Position numbers and translations under genes: made by a program. From positions 2,000,515-2,064,514 of the forward strand of contig NC_057016.1 of assembly GCF_000002595.2 (NCBI RefSeq): 64,000 nt of DNA, given 5' to 3'. Shown piece by piece: positions 41,621-52,524 of this stretch; position 1 is the first letter of the stretch; each line of letters opens with the position of its first letter. This stretch comes from Chlamydomonas reinhardtii (Eukaryota > Chlorophyta > Chlorophyceae > Chlamydomonadales > Chlamydomonadaceae). Below the pieces are notes generated by a model that worked only from the letters and a program-made list of their open reading frames with translations, did not search any database and was not told the DNA's origin.

Positions 41621-42732
41621 ACCGCGTGCCGTCCGGGGGGTGCGTTTCCCCAGCCAAACCCGCACGCCGAGGAGGCCAGGAGACGTCGCCCCGAGAAAAA
41701 TGCAGAGCGGGATACAGACTCCGCCACTTAATGTATATATTACATGCAATCTGTTGGAGCAATAGCGCTTGACAGCAGGCTAAAACGTGCTCGTCGAGGC
41801 TCAAGTCGCGAAATTGACCGAAGCCAACATCCTACATAGGCGTTGTTTTCGGGCTTTACCGATTGCCGTCAACACCAATGTATGTATAGGTGTAGTTAGG
41901 CTACTGTCTGGCCTGGTATGGCGTGTCCTGGCGAACGCGACATTTAGATGCTCGAGGTCGGCCCCGGCTCGATTCAATGCCCCCGGGTTACTCTAATGAC
42001 CTAATATGTGGTATTAGATGCTATAGGAAAGGTATTGGGCTGGGGACACGACCGGCCCGCAGGGCCGTGCGCGAGTGGGACCCGCTTGGCTGCACAGCCA
42101 CGAGAGACATGAGTCTGTTGATGCACGCAACTAGCCTGCTGACTTGTCAAACTTCACTGCTGGCAAGAAGACATGAAGGCAACCTTCGGCTGGCAACCAC
42201 GCTCTGCGCTGACCCCTAAACCCTTCCTCGCCCTTCCCGTGTCCTAGCACGCTACGGGTGTTGATGGCCCCTGCCCACCCATTCACTGCCTTCACCATGT
42301 ATTGTTTCACCACACACCCATCCCCCCCCAGGTCAATATCGAGTATACAAGATACATTCGCCTCTGCGTTACATGCAGGGGTCTCGGCGCGCAAGGCGCG
42401 CCTGCAACACGGCACAGCATCAAAAACCGTGAACTGCAGGCCCTAAACTCGCACTTGCGGCGCCGCGTGACGCCTGTTTTTATGTATAGTAGGCAGCCGC
42501 ACCGGGCAGCTGCCCCGCCTGAGGCCCTATTGCACAGGGCGTGCCAAGCTCCAGTGCATCGCACTGGGGGCATTCGCCTCCGGCAGCACTCTTCACCACA
42601 CCCAGCCCCAGCATTCGCTCATTATCTTCTCCACCGCCACGGGATGCGCCTAGCCTGACACACACGGTTGAACACAGTATACATGAAGCGTCTTCTCAGT
42701 CAGATGGTCAGGATAGAATGGAGACAGTTAGT
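41621..42732. other. intergenic; 3' UTR of the acyl carrier protein gene
   Basis: The right part holds the 3' UTR of the minus-strand ACP gene; TTACA at 42369-42373 is a TGTAA signal on minus. The segment 42040-42090 shares GAGTGGGACCCGCTTG-like text with the minus strand at about 41475, so it is probably repeat-derived. No exon is supported. Confidence 0.45.
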
Positions 42733-43874
42733 TTAGTTGCCCTTGGCGGCGATCTGGGCGGCGATCATGTCCGCGGCGTCCTGGACGGTGGCGATCTTCT
42801 CGGCACCTGCAGAAAGGGCGGATAGCGACACAAGGGGAAAGAGCGGAGCATGTCAGGGGAGAAGCGGACGAGAAGCACTAAGCGTTGCGCGCCGACGCGC
42901 AGTTGCTGGCGTGGGATTGGGCTGGCAAGGCAGCGGATGTGGCGGCGACGCTGGGCCGAGGGGAAGAGCATTGCGGCCGCGGTACTGCCGGCTGCCGGCG
43001 TGTGGCAAGCAGTTGGGCATGCGCAACTGCTGCCCCACAGGTCCACCACTGCCGTTAGGAGTTTTTAATGTTTTGCGCCATTAACCATCAACATGATATC
43101 CAAGACCGACGTAAATCTTCACACAGCTATCAATCTCTGCATCAGCGGCTGGTACGCGGGGCTGATGCGCGCGACTGAGCATGACCGCAGAACCCCCCCC
43201 AGCCGGACCCCTAGCCACGGCCCCTGCACACAAGCCCTACTCACCCTCCTCCTCCAGGGCAATCTCGAACTTCTCCTCCAGAGCCATCATGATCTCGACC
43301 TGAACATAGTAGGATAAAGGCGCATTAGCCGACAGATCAAGTAACGCCAAAGGATTCGGGCATGACCGGATGGCTTGTGTGCGCTGCTCACCGTGTCCAG
43401 GGAGTCGGCGCCCAGGTCAACGAACTTGGCCTCGGGGGCAACCTGAGAATAAGAAACGCATGATTAGCTCGAGAACATGCTTAGCTGTCGCGTGGCGCGC
43501 GGAGCTAACGCATGCAAGCTCGCACCTTCTCCAGCTCAGTGCCCAGCTGGGTGGAGATGATGGAGCGCACGTCCTCCAGCACCTTGGCCTTGTCCTACAA
43601 GACAAAAAAAGGGAATCAGCTCCAGCGTCCAGGCCCAGCGCTCGACGCTAAGGACTCACCACGGCGGCGAAGGTGATGACCCGACGGCCGCGAACGACCA
43701 CGGGGGCAGCGGCAGCCTGTGAGTAGCAGATCACATAATTGAGTTCGTGCGGCGCAGATATCACGCGGCGGTAGCTCGGGGAGGTCCGGGCGAGGAGCAA
43801 ACGGCCACAATTCGCGCCTTGCTTACCCGGCGAACGGGGGCAGCGGCCGACTTGCGGATCATCGACAGGGCCAT
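42733..43874 (-). CDS. ACP: acyl carrier protein, chloroplast type II fatty acid synthesis
   Basis: Six exons: 43874-43827, 43716-43660, 43594-43526, 43442-43392, 43299-43245, 42806-42733; 117 residues. The first 40 residues (MALSMIRKSAAAPVRR and a following Ala/Val/Arg stretch) form the plastid transit peptide. The mature domain has the four-helix ACP pattern: VLEDVRSIISTQLG, then FVDLGADSLDTVEIMMALEE, where Ser of DSL is the 4'-phosphopantetheine attachment site, then FEIALEEEGAEKIATV and DMIAAQIAAKGN. It carries growing acyl chains in the stroma. Length and motif order match plastid ACPs closely. The start is the only ATG that gives the transit peptide. Confidence 0.95.
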
Positions 43875-45874
43875 TGTAGTGGATTGGGCTGCAAAGTAGC
43901 AGAGAAGGATTGGGTGCTGTGGGAAGTGTAGGTTGCACGTCCGGGCGCGGGGCGCTTATCTGCTCGCCCGCTGCCCATGCCAACGCCGACCCATGCGCGG
44001 TACAAACGCCCGCAGAACGACCGGTGGGCCCTGATGCATTGCCAATTACGCTCATGGTGCAAGCGTTTGCATGTAGTAGTAAGCTGACCCAAAATGCCTT
44101 GCACCAAAGCCCCAACGCCTGCACGGCCTGCGAGTTCGCGCTTAGGCTCCGAGCACCATGCACTGCAACGCAAATACCACAAGGAAATGTTGTTGTTTAG
44201 AAACATGGAGAAGTCATAGGCGCGCTGAAGCGTTGAAAACAGTCGTAAGCGCCCAGTCACAAGGACACGCGCTTGCCGAATTGGCTGTTAGCTTCTGCAC
44301 CGTTATTGGAACGATAGTTTCTTAAACAGTTAGCCGATCTGTAGGGCAACACCTCTACCTTTCTAGAACCCCAGCAAGTTCCGACGCCTGTTAGCAGACA
44401 AGCGCTTTCATGACCCGAACTCAGGTCCTATGCTGTTTGTCTGTTTTAGATAGCATTATCGAAGCGACGCTTAGTCGAGGCCCTCAGAAGCATAGCACAC
44501 TTGGTTCCGCCATCCACAATGCACCTGCCGCGTCGCTTTCAAGCATCCTATCTGTCATTTGTGTCATTTATTTGCAGTGTGAAGGGGCCCTGCTGGACGT
44601 GCTCCGGTCCAGACATGTCCATGCGCATGTCCCCCGCCAGCAGCGCCTAAGCGTTGTGTAGTTCAGCCGTTACAGCGAGCCTTACTGAAGCGGCGCTTAG
44701 GCTAAGCACACAGGTTTGACTGCATATGTCTGCGGTCCTTTGGGCTGAGCCAGCGATCCAGGGTGGGGGGCTTCTCCACTGCAGTGACGGGACCGCTCCG
44801 CCTCATGCGTGACGACACTGGGTGTCGGTTAGCGGGGTGTATGTGGGCTATCGGCCGCCGAAGCGGCCTGCCCTCGTCGATGAAATGAAATAAAACTAGA
44901 AATAGGGATACCCAGCAGTGGGCAAGTGGTGTGGACTGAGGGAGTGCGGGGACATGAGGCACGATATGAGGATTCGGGCCAGGCCCAGGGCTAGGGGTGG
45001 GCCGCCGCCGCAGGCGGGAAGGGACCTGACCACGTTCTCGCCCACGGCATGCAGGGGCCAAAAGTGCCCAGTTTTCAGCGTTTGGGGGGGGGGGCGGAGC
45101 CAAAAACTAGGATTCCCCCCAAAACCCGCTCGCGGGAAGGGGGATTTGGCGAGATTCGGGGACCGTATGCAGCCCCACGCGGCGAGAATGCACCCCGGCC
45201 TTGCCCAAACATCCTCGCCCGAGGGGCTGAAGCACCGCTCCCGGAAGATGCAAGCCCTGGCCAGGCCCGCCTCCTGTACGCCCCCACCACCGAGCGTGCA
45301 TGTGAAGGCGGGCGTGCAGGCCAGGCTTGCACCCCGCCGTGTTGTTACGTCCCGCCGCGGTCGCCAGGTAGCTGTCCCCGTTCGAGACGCCGCCTGATCA
45401 GGACTACGTGGTTAAGAGAGGCGACTTGCGTGGTCATGTAGGGTGCCGCAGCACCTGGCAGCACTGCCTCGTCGACGGACTTAGCCAGACGGCGTGTCAA
45501 CTGGGGTTGCCTCCGCCTCCTCTCCTACATCCAGCTGCGCGCCTACACCACACCTCATCACCCGCCAACGGCCATCTTGAACCTCAGACAGCTCAGGGAT
45601 AGCTAATGAATCAGGCGCTGAAATGATTATGCAGATCTGCCGCAGCATTCAGGTCGCGGTGAGGCCGCTCTTCTCAGTCTTGGCAGACTCGAACGGCGTC
45701 AGCTCATGAACCGAAGGGTTGTGCTAGTGAGAGCATGTGGAATGGGCCTTTCAGCTAGATGCCATGAACCGAACTGCCCTCGTGTCTCATTGCGCTCCAA
45801 CTGCTTTATACAGTAAGGTGTGTGTGGCTCCGGTGTGGCCCCTCCAAGTACGCACGCACGCGCTACACCCGCGG
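43875..45874. other. intergenic, nothing recognised
   Basis: ACP promoter at the left end. The rest has short chance frames on both strands only. It includes a G-rich patch near 45085-45100. No exon chain with consistent phase was found. Confidence 0.45.
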
Positions 45875-46051
45875 CCCTACACCGTCAACACCGCCACCAG
45901 CACCATCACCGTCACCGCCCCGCCCGCGGCCCAGCACGGCATGGCGCCCCGCGGCGATTACGTGCTGTGGCTGCTTGGTGACGAGGTCGGAGAGTTCGGC
46001 AAGACCTACAGCCAGGGCCACTGGGTCACACTGAAGGAGGCCGTGGTGTGA
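45875..46051 (+). pseudogene. orphan last exon of a copper-radical oxidase
   Basis: Closely similar to the last exon of the two oxidase genes at 57187-57357 and 63653-63823 (PYTVNTATSTITVTAPP, DYVLWLLGDEVGEFGKTYSQ, GHWVTLKEA). The upstream acceptor AG has become GG, the family stop codon is lost so that the frame ends a few codons later at TGA, and no other exon of the gene is present upstream. It is a relic of a former tandem copy, now separated from the live genes by the LINE. Confidence 0.85.
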
Positions 46052-46607
46052 GCAGCTGCGTATGTACGGACCGTACCTCGATAGATGCTTGTTGCTGTTA
46101 CAAGCATTGCCAGACAAACCGCGGCAATGTTGATCCCATTGCAATGCGCCGTGGCTTGTGTGCGGCGGTAACCATTGTGCCATTGTTTGTCTTGACCTTT
46201 TTGTGAGTACCGTAGTTCCATTAACCGTGGACGGAGGAACACTGCACACCTGCGGTATTAGGTCCATCCCCTGGTCCATCCGTCCATGGCTCCGCCCGCC
46301 CAGAATCTGGCCCAGAATGCCGAAATGGCAACTGTAAAGCTGCTCTTACTCTGATCGCAGATTCCCATGTCCCAACGTTGATGTTTCCTGCTTCCTCCGT
46401 TGCTGCCGACACCCAGCAAGTGGTGACAGGTGATGGCACTGCTGACGGCCCTCGTCCGCCCGCGCTCCATCCGCCCTCCGCTCTGGTTAAGCAAACTAAG
46501 CGGCCACCCCGAGCGAAGTGGGCCTCCCCAACTGAACTGCTGGGTCCTAACTTACAGCCGCCTCTAGCGATTGCAGGCTGCGATGTTGGGCGGTGTAAGC
46601 ACACTGC
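46052..46607. other. junction between oxidase relic and LINE
   Basis: No coding exon is supported. It ends where similarity to the LINE 3' end begins (46608). A clear target duplication with the far side of the LINE was not found by eye. Confidence 0.4.
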
Positions 46608-46957
46608 GAATGCGGATGTTACAGAGGGGACAGTCCCAGCACCCGACGACACCGAGCCATCACATGCTATCAGGGCCCAACTTGACTCCACCAACCCCGA
46701 CTTTGCTGCAAACCCTCCCGCGGTCAACGTCCGTGTGACTCCGCGCACAGTGAGTCCTAGCCAAGCCTCAACCCGCCAGAGCCCCACCGCTGTGCCTCAA
46801 CGCCACAAGCCTAGGCACAGAAGTGCCGGGAATCGTCCAGGCCGCAGCACACACGCACAGCGCACGCACTAACCAGGGCGCAAGCGTCCAGGCACTAGAA
46901 CGGTCGCCCACACGTGCGTCCTGCCCACACAACAAGCCCCCAACCACCCACAACCTC

Positions 46958-49900
46958 TCACGGTGAGGGAGGCGGGGAATCAGCGTCATACGGCAAGCGC
47001 AATACCATGCCTTCACCAACAGCCCGAGAGATGAAAGGATGCGCAGACGGAACAGTGTCCCAACCCTTTGGCCTGATACCCAAAGTCACAAACGTCTGGA
47101 GACGACCCCAGAAGTCAGCTACGACGGCAAGTCCAATGCTCAGCACCCGGGCCGACGGCAGCTTCGCTCGCGCCGCCAGCCCGGCCATAACCATACGCTG
47201 CCGACCAAAGTCCAGGGCAGACATAGCAGCGAGACACACCACATCCCACACAGGTGGCGCAAGCCCCGCAGGCGGGCGCACTAACCACAACTCCTCACGA
47301 GAGAAGGCACTTAGAGCATCCTCTGGCATGAAACCCATAGCCATCCCCATGTTTTCCCGCAGGGACAGCGCAACAGTGCAGTCCCAAAACCAGTGACGCC
47401 GGTCCCCATCCAGCATGTCAACCCCACACGCCCAACACGGGTCAACAGCAACGCCTCGCGCCCGCTCGCTAGCATGCCGTGGAAACGCCCAGCAAGCGTT
47501 GGCGGCCACACGCCACAGTGCTTCCTTATGATGATTCTCCCATTTCAGCGACCACAAGCGGGCCAAGGTGCACACGAAGGCCCCCGCCGCCAGGGCAGCC
47601 CCCACCCCCGACACACCCGCGTCGCACACATATTGCAAATGCTTAGCCTTCAGGGCGGCTAACTGTGGAGCCATTTGTAGCACGGTCCCCGCCTTCACCG
47701 TGTAGGCAGTGAGCAGGATGGGCGGCCCCCCGCACTGCAACCAGCCAAGCCCCCGCACCACCTGTTGCACCGACTCCGCCGTAGCACTCACGATGTCGGC
47801 CGCCGGGAGCGGCAGCGCGGCGGCAAGCCCCCGAGCCAGCTGGGCGGCACGCGCGGCGGCAGCCCAGCCAGCGGGGAGAAGGGCCACCGCCGCCGCAAAC
47901 CGGTCGGCCGCCGCTTGAGGCGACGCCGGCCCCGGCAGGGGCGACGGCAGGCGCGCCCGCATACTCCAGTGCAGCACCCGCCGCCACACAGCAGTCACAT
48001 ACATTTCCGCACACGCTTCACCAAACCGGGAGCCCCACGCCCAAGGGCGTGTACATGCCTGCCGCAATTCGTGCGTGCAGGCCGTCATGCGCTGCAACCA
48101 GCTGGCCCACACACGCCAGTCCCGGCAGAGCGAACAAATCCGCGAAAGCCACTTCCCACGTGCGGCCGTACTCACACAGCGCCGGGTTAGCCCACAACGG
48201 CACATGACTCACCCACGCGCCCGGCTCGGGCGGCGCCACATAAGTCACCGCGGGCAATTCAGTCATAGCTTTCAGCAGGCGCGCAAACGGCTTGCCCGCC
48301 GGGGTGAGCGGCTTATTTAGCACACGGTCCGCGGCCCCCCGCACCAACAAGCGCACGGGCGTTGCCGCCGGGTGCACCTGGCGCAGCCACGCCGCTGCGA
48401 CCCGGGTCGACGGGGGCACGTACGGCAGCAGACCACACACACCCAACACACACCGGACCGCGAGGCCGGCTTGCCGCGCTTTCACATGCGGCACCAGCGG
48501 TAACATGCCCGCCCCCCCTACCGCCGGAGGCAGTTGCATAAGTTCAATGGAGAGGCCAGGCGGGCGTGCCTGGGGGTTGGCATCAAACTGGGCCGGCGAC
48601 AGCCGCCGGTCCACCACCGCCGCTACCCTGGCTAGCAGGCGGTCAACAACGTACAGTTGGGGAAGACCCGCAAATTCCAAATGATACAGGACCTTGCCCA
48701 AAGCATAAGCCGACGCCGCGGCCGCCCGACCAAACATGGACACGGGCATGCGCGCGATTTTGCTCAGCACCCCGCCTAACACGGCCTCAAACGTAACTGG
48801 CGGGGTAAGTGCGCCCCAATCCCCGTAATGCACCCCTAGTGACTTGGCCGCCGGCACCACACGCCAGCCAGGGGGCAGGGGCGGGCCAGCCACGCCGGCC
48901 GGCAGGGCGCCAGCACCGCCGACCGTCCCCATCACCATCAGTTCAACTTTAGTCATGTTTAACCGTTGTCCAGACGCCCGCCGAAACACATCCATGTCCG
49001 CCAGGAACCACGGTACCGCCTGAAACCCCTCTGAAAACGGCGTGCAATCATCCGCATACTGGGACGCCAGCACCGACGCAAGGTTAGCGAGCACACCATG
49101 CCCCCGGCTGCGTAGCCATAACAGTAGGGCTTGTGCCACAGCGAGGTAGAGCAACGGAGCCAACGGGCAGCCCTGCCGCACGCCCGCCATCAACGGCACC
49201 CATCCTGACACACGTCCATTCACCAACGCCGCCCCACGCGTATCAGTTACCCCGGCGGGACACCCCCGTAAGAAAGCCCGCCCCCACATCCATGCGCTCC
49301 AGACACGCGAGCAGAAAAGAGCGGTCCACCGTATCATACGCCTTGTAAAAGTCTAGGAAGGCCGCCACACCCGGGGCCTTTTTGGCGGCTTTCAACAGCA
49401 GGCCAGGAGTAAGTTGGAGCAAGATGACGTTATCGGCAATGCGACGGTCCGTCAGAAACGCAGTTTGCTCAGGGTCAATGATACGCCCAAACACCGGTTG
49501 CAGTCACAAGCACAACACACGGGCAAGGGTGCGGTAATCGGTATCCGTCGGGGTGATGGGGCGATAATTAGAGGGCTCGGTAGGGTCGCCCGACTTAAAG
49601 AAGAAGGACGCCATCCAGAAGCCCGCCAGGCACCCCAGCCCCCTCCCCCACCGCCGTAAACACATCCGCTAGTACCGGCGCAAAATCACTGTCATAGTGT
49701 TGGTATAGCTCCACCGGTATGCCGTCAGGGCCCGCCGCGCGCCCAGCCGGCGCAGCGGCTAGCGGCGCCGCGCGCACCTCCGCCGCCGAGACCGCAACCC
49801 GCCCCAGCTGATCCGCCTCTTCGGCTGTACACCGGCGCCCGTGCTGTTGCAGCGCATCCAGGACTTGCGTGCGGGCGTCTGGAGCGGGCGGCGGCGCGGC

Positions 49901-51277
49901 ACTGATGTCCCTCCAGTACCGCGCCATCACCTGCCCCATGACCGTGGGGTCGGATGTAGTGGTGCCACCGGGCTGTTTCAACTTGGCAATCACGCGCGCC
50001 GGTCTCAGCATGCGCGTGAGGAGAGGGCAGGGCTTCTCGCCGCCACGCAGCCACGCGTGGCGCGTACGTCGCGCCGCGCCGGCGGCCGCGGTCACGGCGG
50101 CCTCCGCCGCCGTGCATCGCGCACGCACGGCCGCCTGCGCCGCCACCTGCACATCACCACCAGCCTCCACCGCGGCGGCGGCTGCTGCCGCCGCCGCAAG
50201 CGCGGCCGCCTCCTGCTGGCTGGCGGCCACACGCCTCGTAACAGCTTTCCGGCTCAGGCGGTTGGCGGACGTGGCGGCAGCCCGTTTAAGGGCCGGCCAC
50301 CACTCCAGCAGCTCAACAGGATCGGTAGGGCGTGCCGCCAGGGCCGTACCCAGCCAGGCACGGTAGTCACGATCCAAGTCTTTGAAGTCCCGGAAACCGA
50401 GGTGGGACCTGGGCAGGCTCCGAGCGGGTGGCGCGGCTTCAGGCGACGCCGCAAGGGCAACCGTCACAAGCATGTGATCGGAGGGCACCCCTGCGGCGAC
50501 GCCGCACTCCAGGACCTGCGGTTCGAGGCCGCCGCTGCACAGGATGCGGTCCAGCCGACTCGCCCCGTGGGGGTGGAAGAAAGTACACACGCGGCGAGCC
50601 GGGTGGCGCCGCCGTAACACGTCAATGAGGCCAGGGCACGCCGCCGCCAGCGCGGCGGCTGCGGGCCCGTCGCTGCGCGCCCGGCCAGTGACTGTGTCTA
50701 GCGCCACATCTGCCACAAAGTTGAAGTCAGCTGCTAGGAGGTGCTCGCCCGAGCCCGACGCCCGCGGGCCCACCCACTCACGAATGAAAGCCTGCTGCGC
50801 TGTGGATACCAGGGGAAAATAGGCTGACGTTAGCGTGAAGGTGTGGCCACCCCACTGCAACTGCACACTGACACCGCGGCCCGCCCACGCGCCAGCCGCC
50901 ACCGACACGGCAGCTGCGCCGCCAGTGAGCACCATGGCGCCTTGCTGCAGAAGGCTCGAACGAATGAGGATTGCCGTGCCGCCAGTAACACGACGGCCCT
51001 CCGGCTTCTGGGCCGGCGCCCACCACGCAGTCCACTCGCGTGCATGCAGCCGCTGAGCGGCTGCCGCCAGGTCCGCCGTGACAAGGTCAATGTCCGAGTC
51101 AAGAACGTGCATCTCTTGGAGACATACCACATCCAGGTGCTGCCGCTCCCAGCAGCTCAGCAGGGCGTGCAGGCGCGAGCACCCCAGGTGGGGCACCCGC
51201 TTCCGCAGCCCCCGCACGTTCTGCGACCCCACCCGCAAGGGCCGGGGCCCCGGAGCGGCCTGCTTCGGCCGCCGCAT
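46958..51277 (-). pseudogene. LINE ORF2: APE endonuclease, reverse transcriptase, zinc knuckle (frameshifted)
   Basis: Open from 51277 to 49595 with the endonuclease motifs GSQNVRGL, LQEMH, LAADFNFV, SRLDRIL and SDHMLV. Then a frame change occurs before GFWMASFFFKSGDPTEP and the typical NYRPIT start of the polymerase, followed by an in-frame TGA (about 49505). The frame continues with FLDFYKAYDTV (49494-49243), shifts again, and continues 49337-48018 with GVRQGCPLAPLLY and QYADD, then 48205-46958 with the C-terminal knuckle CWACGVDML..HWFWDC. At least three frame changes and one stop make this copy inactive. Confidence 0.8.
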
Positions 51278-51279
51278 TA

Positions 51280-52059
51280 TTACTGCTGCCCGCCCCCGGG
51301 CGGGGCGACCGAGCTAACGTCCATGAAGTCGCCAGGACCGCCCCGCCGGCCCTGACACTGCAGCTTCGCGTTGACATCCGGCGCTGCCTCCGCATCCACC
51401 AGCAGCCCCTGCCCGACGCCGCCCGCCAGGCCCTCATCACCCACACCGCCGCCGCCGCTCCACCCCGCGGGCAGTACCGCCGGGCCCACGATGCCACCCA
51501 AGCCCGCCGTTGACACCGGCGCGCGGCCGGCGGCGAGGCCGCCTCCACGCCAGCCGCAGCGGTGGCCTCTACGGCGGTCATCGTGCCACTCACGCCCACT
51601 GCCGCGGCCGCCGCCGCGCGCGGCCGCCCCGGCCTCGGCCGCCGCCGGGGTGCCCGCCGCCCCGGCCGCTGCTGCCGCCGCCGCCGCGGCTGTTGCGGCG
51701 GCTTGCACCACCGCCGCCGCCGCCAGGGCCTGTTTGGCCGCGTTGCTCTCCCGGATGGCCAGCGCCAGCGCCGCCTCGCCCGCCGCGGCCGCCGCCTGCG
51801 CCTGCTCCCGGCTCCGCTTGGGGGCCGCACGCCGGGCCGCAGCTGCCGCAGCGTCCAGCGCCGTCGGCGTCAGGTCCGGCATCACCTCATCGTCGTCAGG
51901 CTTGTCCTCCATCGCGTCCTGGTCCACCAGCATGCGGAAGGGGTTGGTGTCAACCACCACCGCCGGCACCACGGCCGCGTTCGCGATCACCGCGGCGAAG
52001 ACCGCCTGCACCAGCGACCGGACCACCACCGCGTCCGCCTCTGCAGCCGCGGACACCAC
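51280..52059 (-). CDS. LINE ORF1, Ala-rich protein
   Basis: 259 codons, very rich in Ala, with an acidic patch (DQDAMEDKPDDDEVMPD) and a Gly/Arg-rich C-terminal region. No Cys-knuckle or RRM could be recognised. It ends TAA two bases before the ATG of ORF2, an arrangement that would allow termination-reinitiation. Confidence 0.6.
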   Translation of the reverse strand: MVSAAAEADAVVVRSLVQAVFAAVIANAAVVPAVVVDTNPFRMLVDQDAMEDKPDDDEVMPDLTPTALDAAAAAARRAAPKRSREQAQAAAAAGEAALALAIRESNAAKQALAAAAVVQAAATAAAAAAAAAGAAGTPAAAEAGAAARGGGRGSGREWHDDRRRGHRCGWRGGGLAAGRAPVSTAGLGGIVGPAVLPAGWSGGGGVGDEGLAGGVGQGLLVDAEAAPDVNAKLQCQGRRGGPGDFMDVSSVAPPGGGQQ

Positions 52060-52200
52060 GCGGCCGTGGACCTTCTGCTGCCTCGGGCGTGTGCCACGGC
52101 CGCTGCCGCTGCCACACTATGCAAGGGGGAAACGGCGCGGATGGGACGGGCAAGCACGTCACGTCAAGCGGCCGAGCACAGCTGGTTTTGCGAACCGCTG

Positions 52201-52524
52201 CCATAATGGTCTGGGGCTCGCAAAAACTTTATATCCATGGGGCTATTGAGTGCACGCTCTCGGCGAGCGAGATGCCCCTGCGATTAGCGGACCGAGCGCC
52301 TCGAAAGCGGTTTCGGTTCGTAAAAGCGGTTGTACAGCGTGCACCCGCTCTACTTAATCCTGTAGACGCATTACTTTATAATGTCGCCTTTCATACCTAC
52401 GTCACAAGCGAGAAGCGTCAGTACGCCTCTTTCGCGTGCACTCGACACGGTGTGCCTTGCGATCGACGTCTTGCCCGACCGCGCCCGTTTTGCAAAGTCA
52501 CGGTTCGCTTGATCTCATCACAAG
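52201..52524. promoter_or_regulatory. promoter region of the first oxidase gene
   Basis: Between the LINE 5' side and the oxidase ATG at 52525. TATA-like ACTTTATATCC at about 52226 and CTTTATAATG at about 52373 are candidates. No factor site is claimed. Confidence 0.35.

Larger units (their letters stand above)
46608..52200 (-). mobile_element. APE-type LINE retrotransposon (L1-like), near full length, decayed
   Basis: Reads on the minus strand: 5' UTR from about 52200, ORF1, ORF2, 3' UTR ending at GTAACATCCGCATTC (46608-46622), the same end as the truncated copy at 4.9-6.4 kb. ORF2 has an APE endonuclease, a reverse transcriptase with YADD and a C-terminal Cys/His knuckle, so it belongs to the L1-like group. 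The 5' limit is approximate because sequence 52100-52250 has no landmark. It lies antisense just upstream of the first live oxidase gene and splits the oxidase cluster. Confidence 0.85.

Noticed and set aside
45049-45441. 130-codon plus-strand frame
   Set aside because: No motif, no signal peptide, no splice context; GC-rich chance frame.
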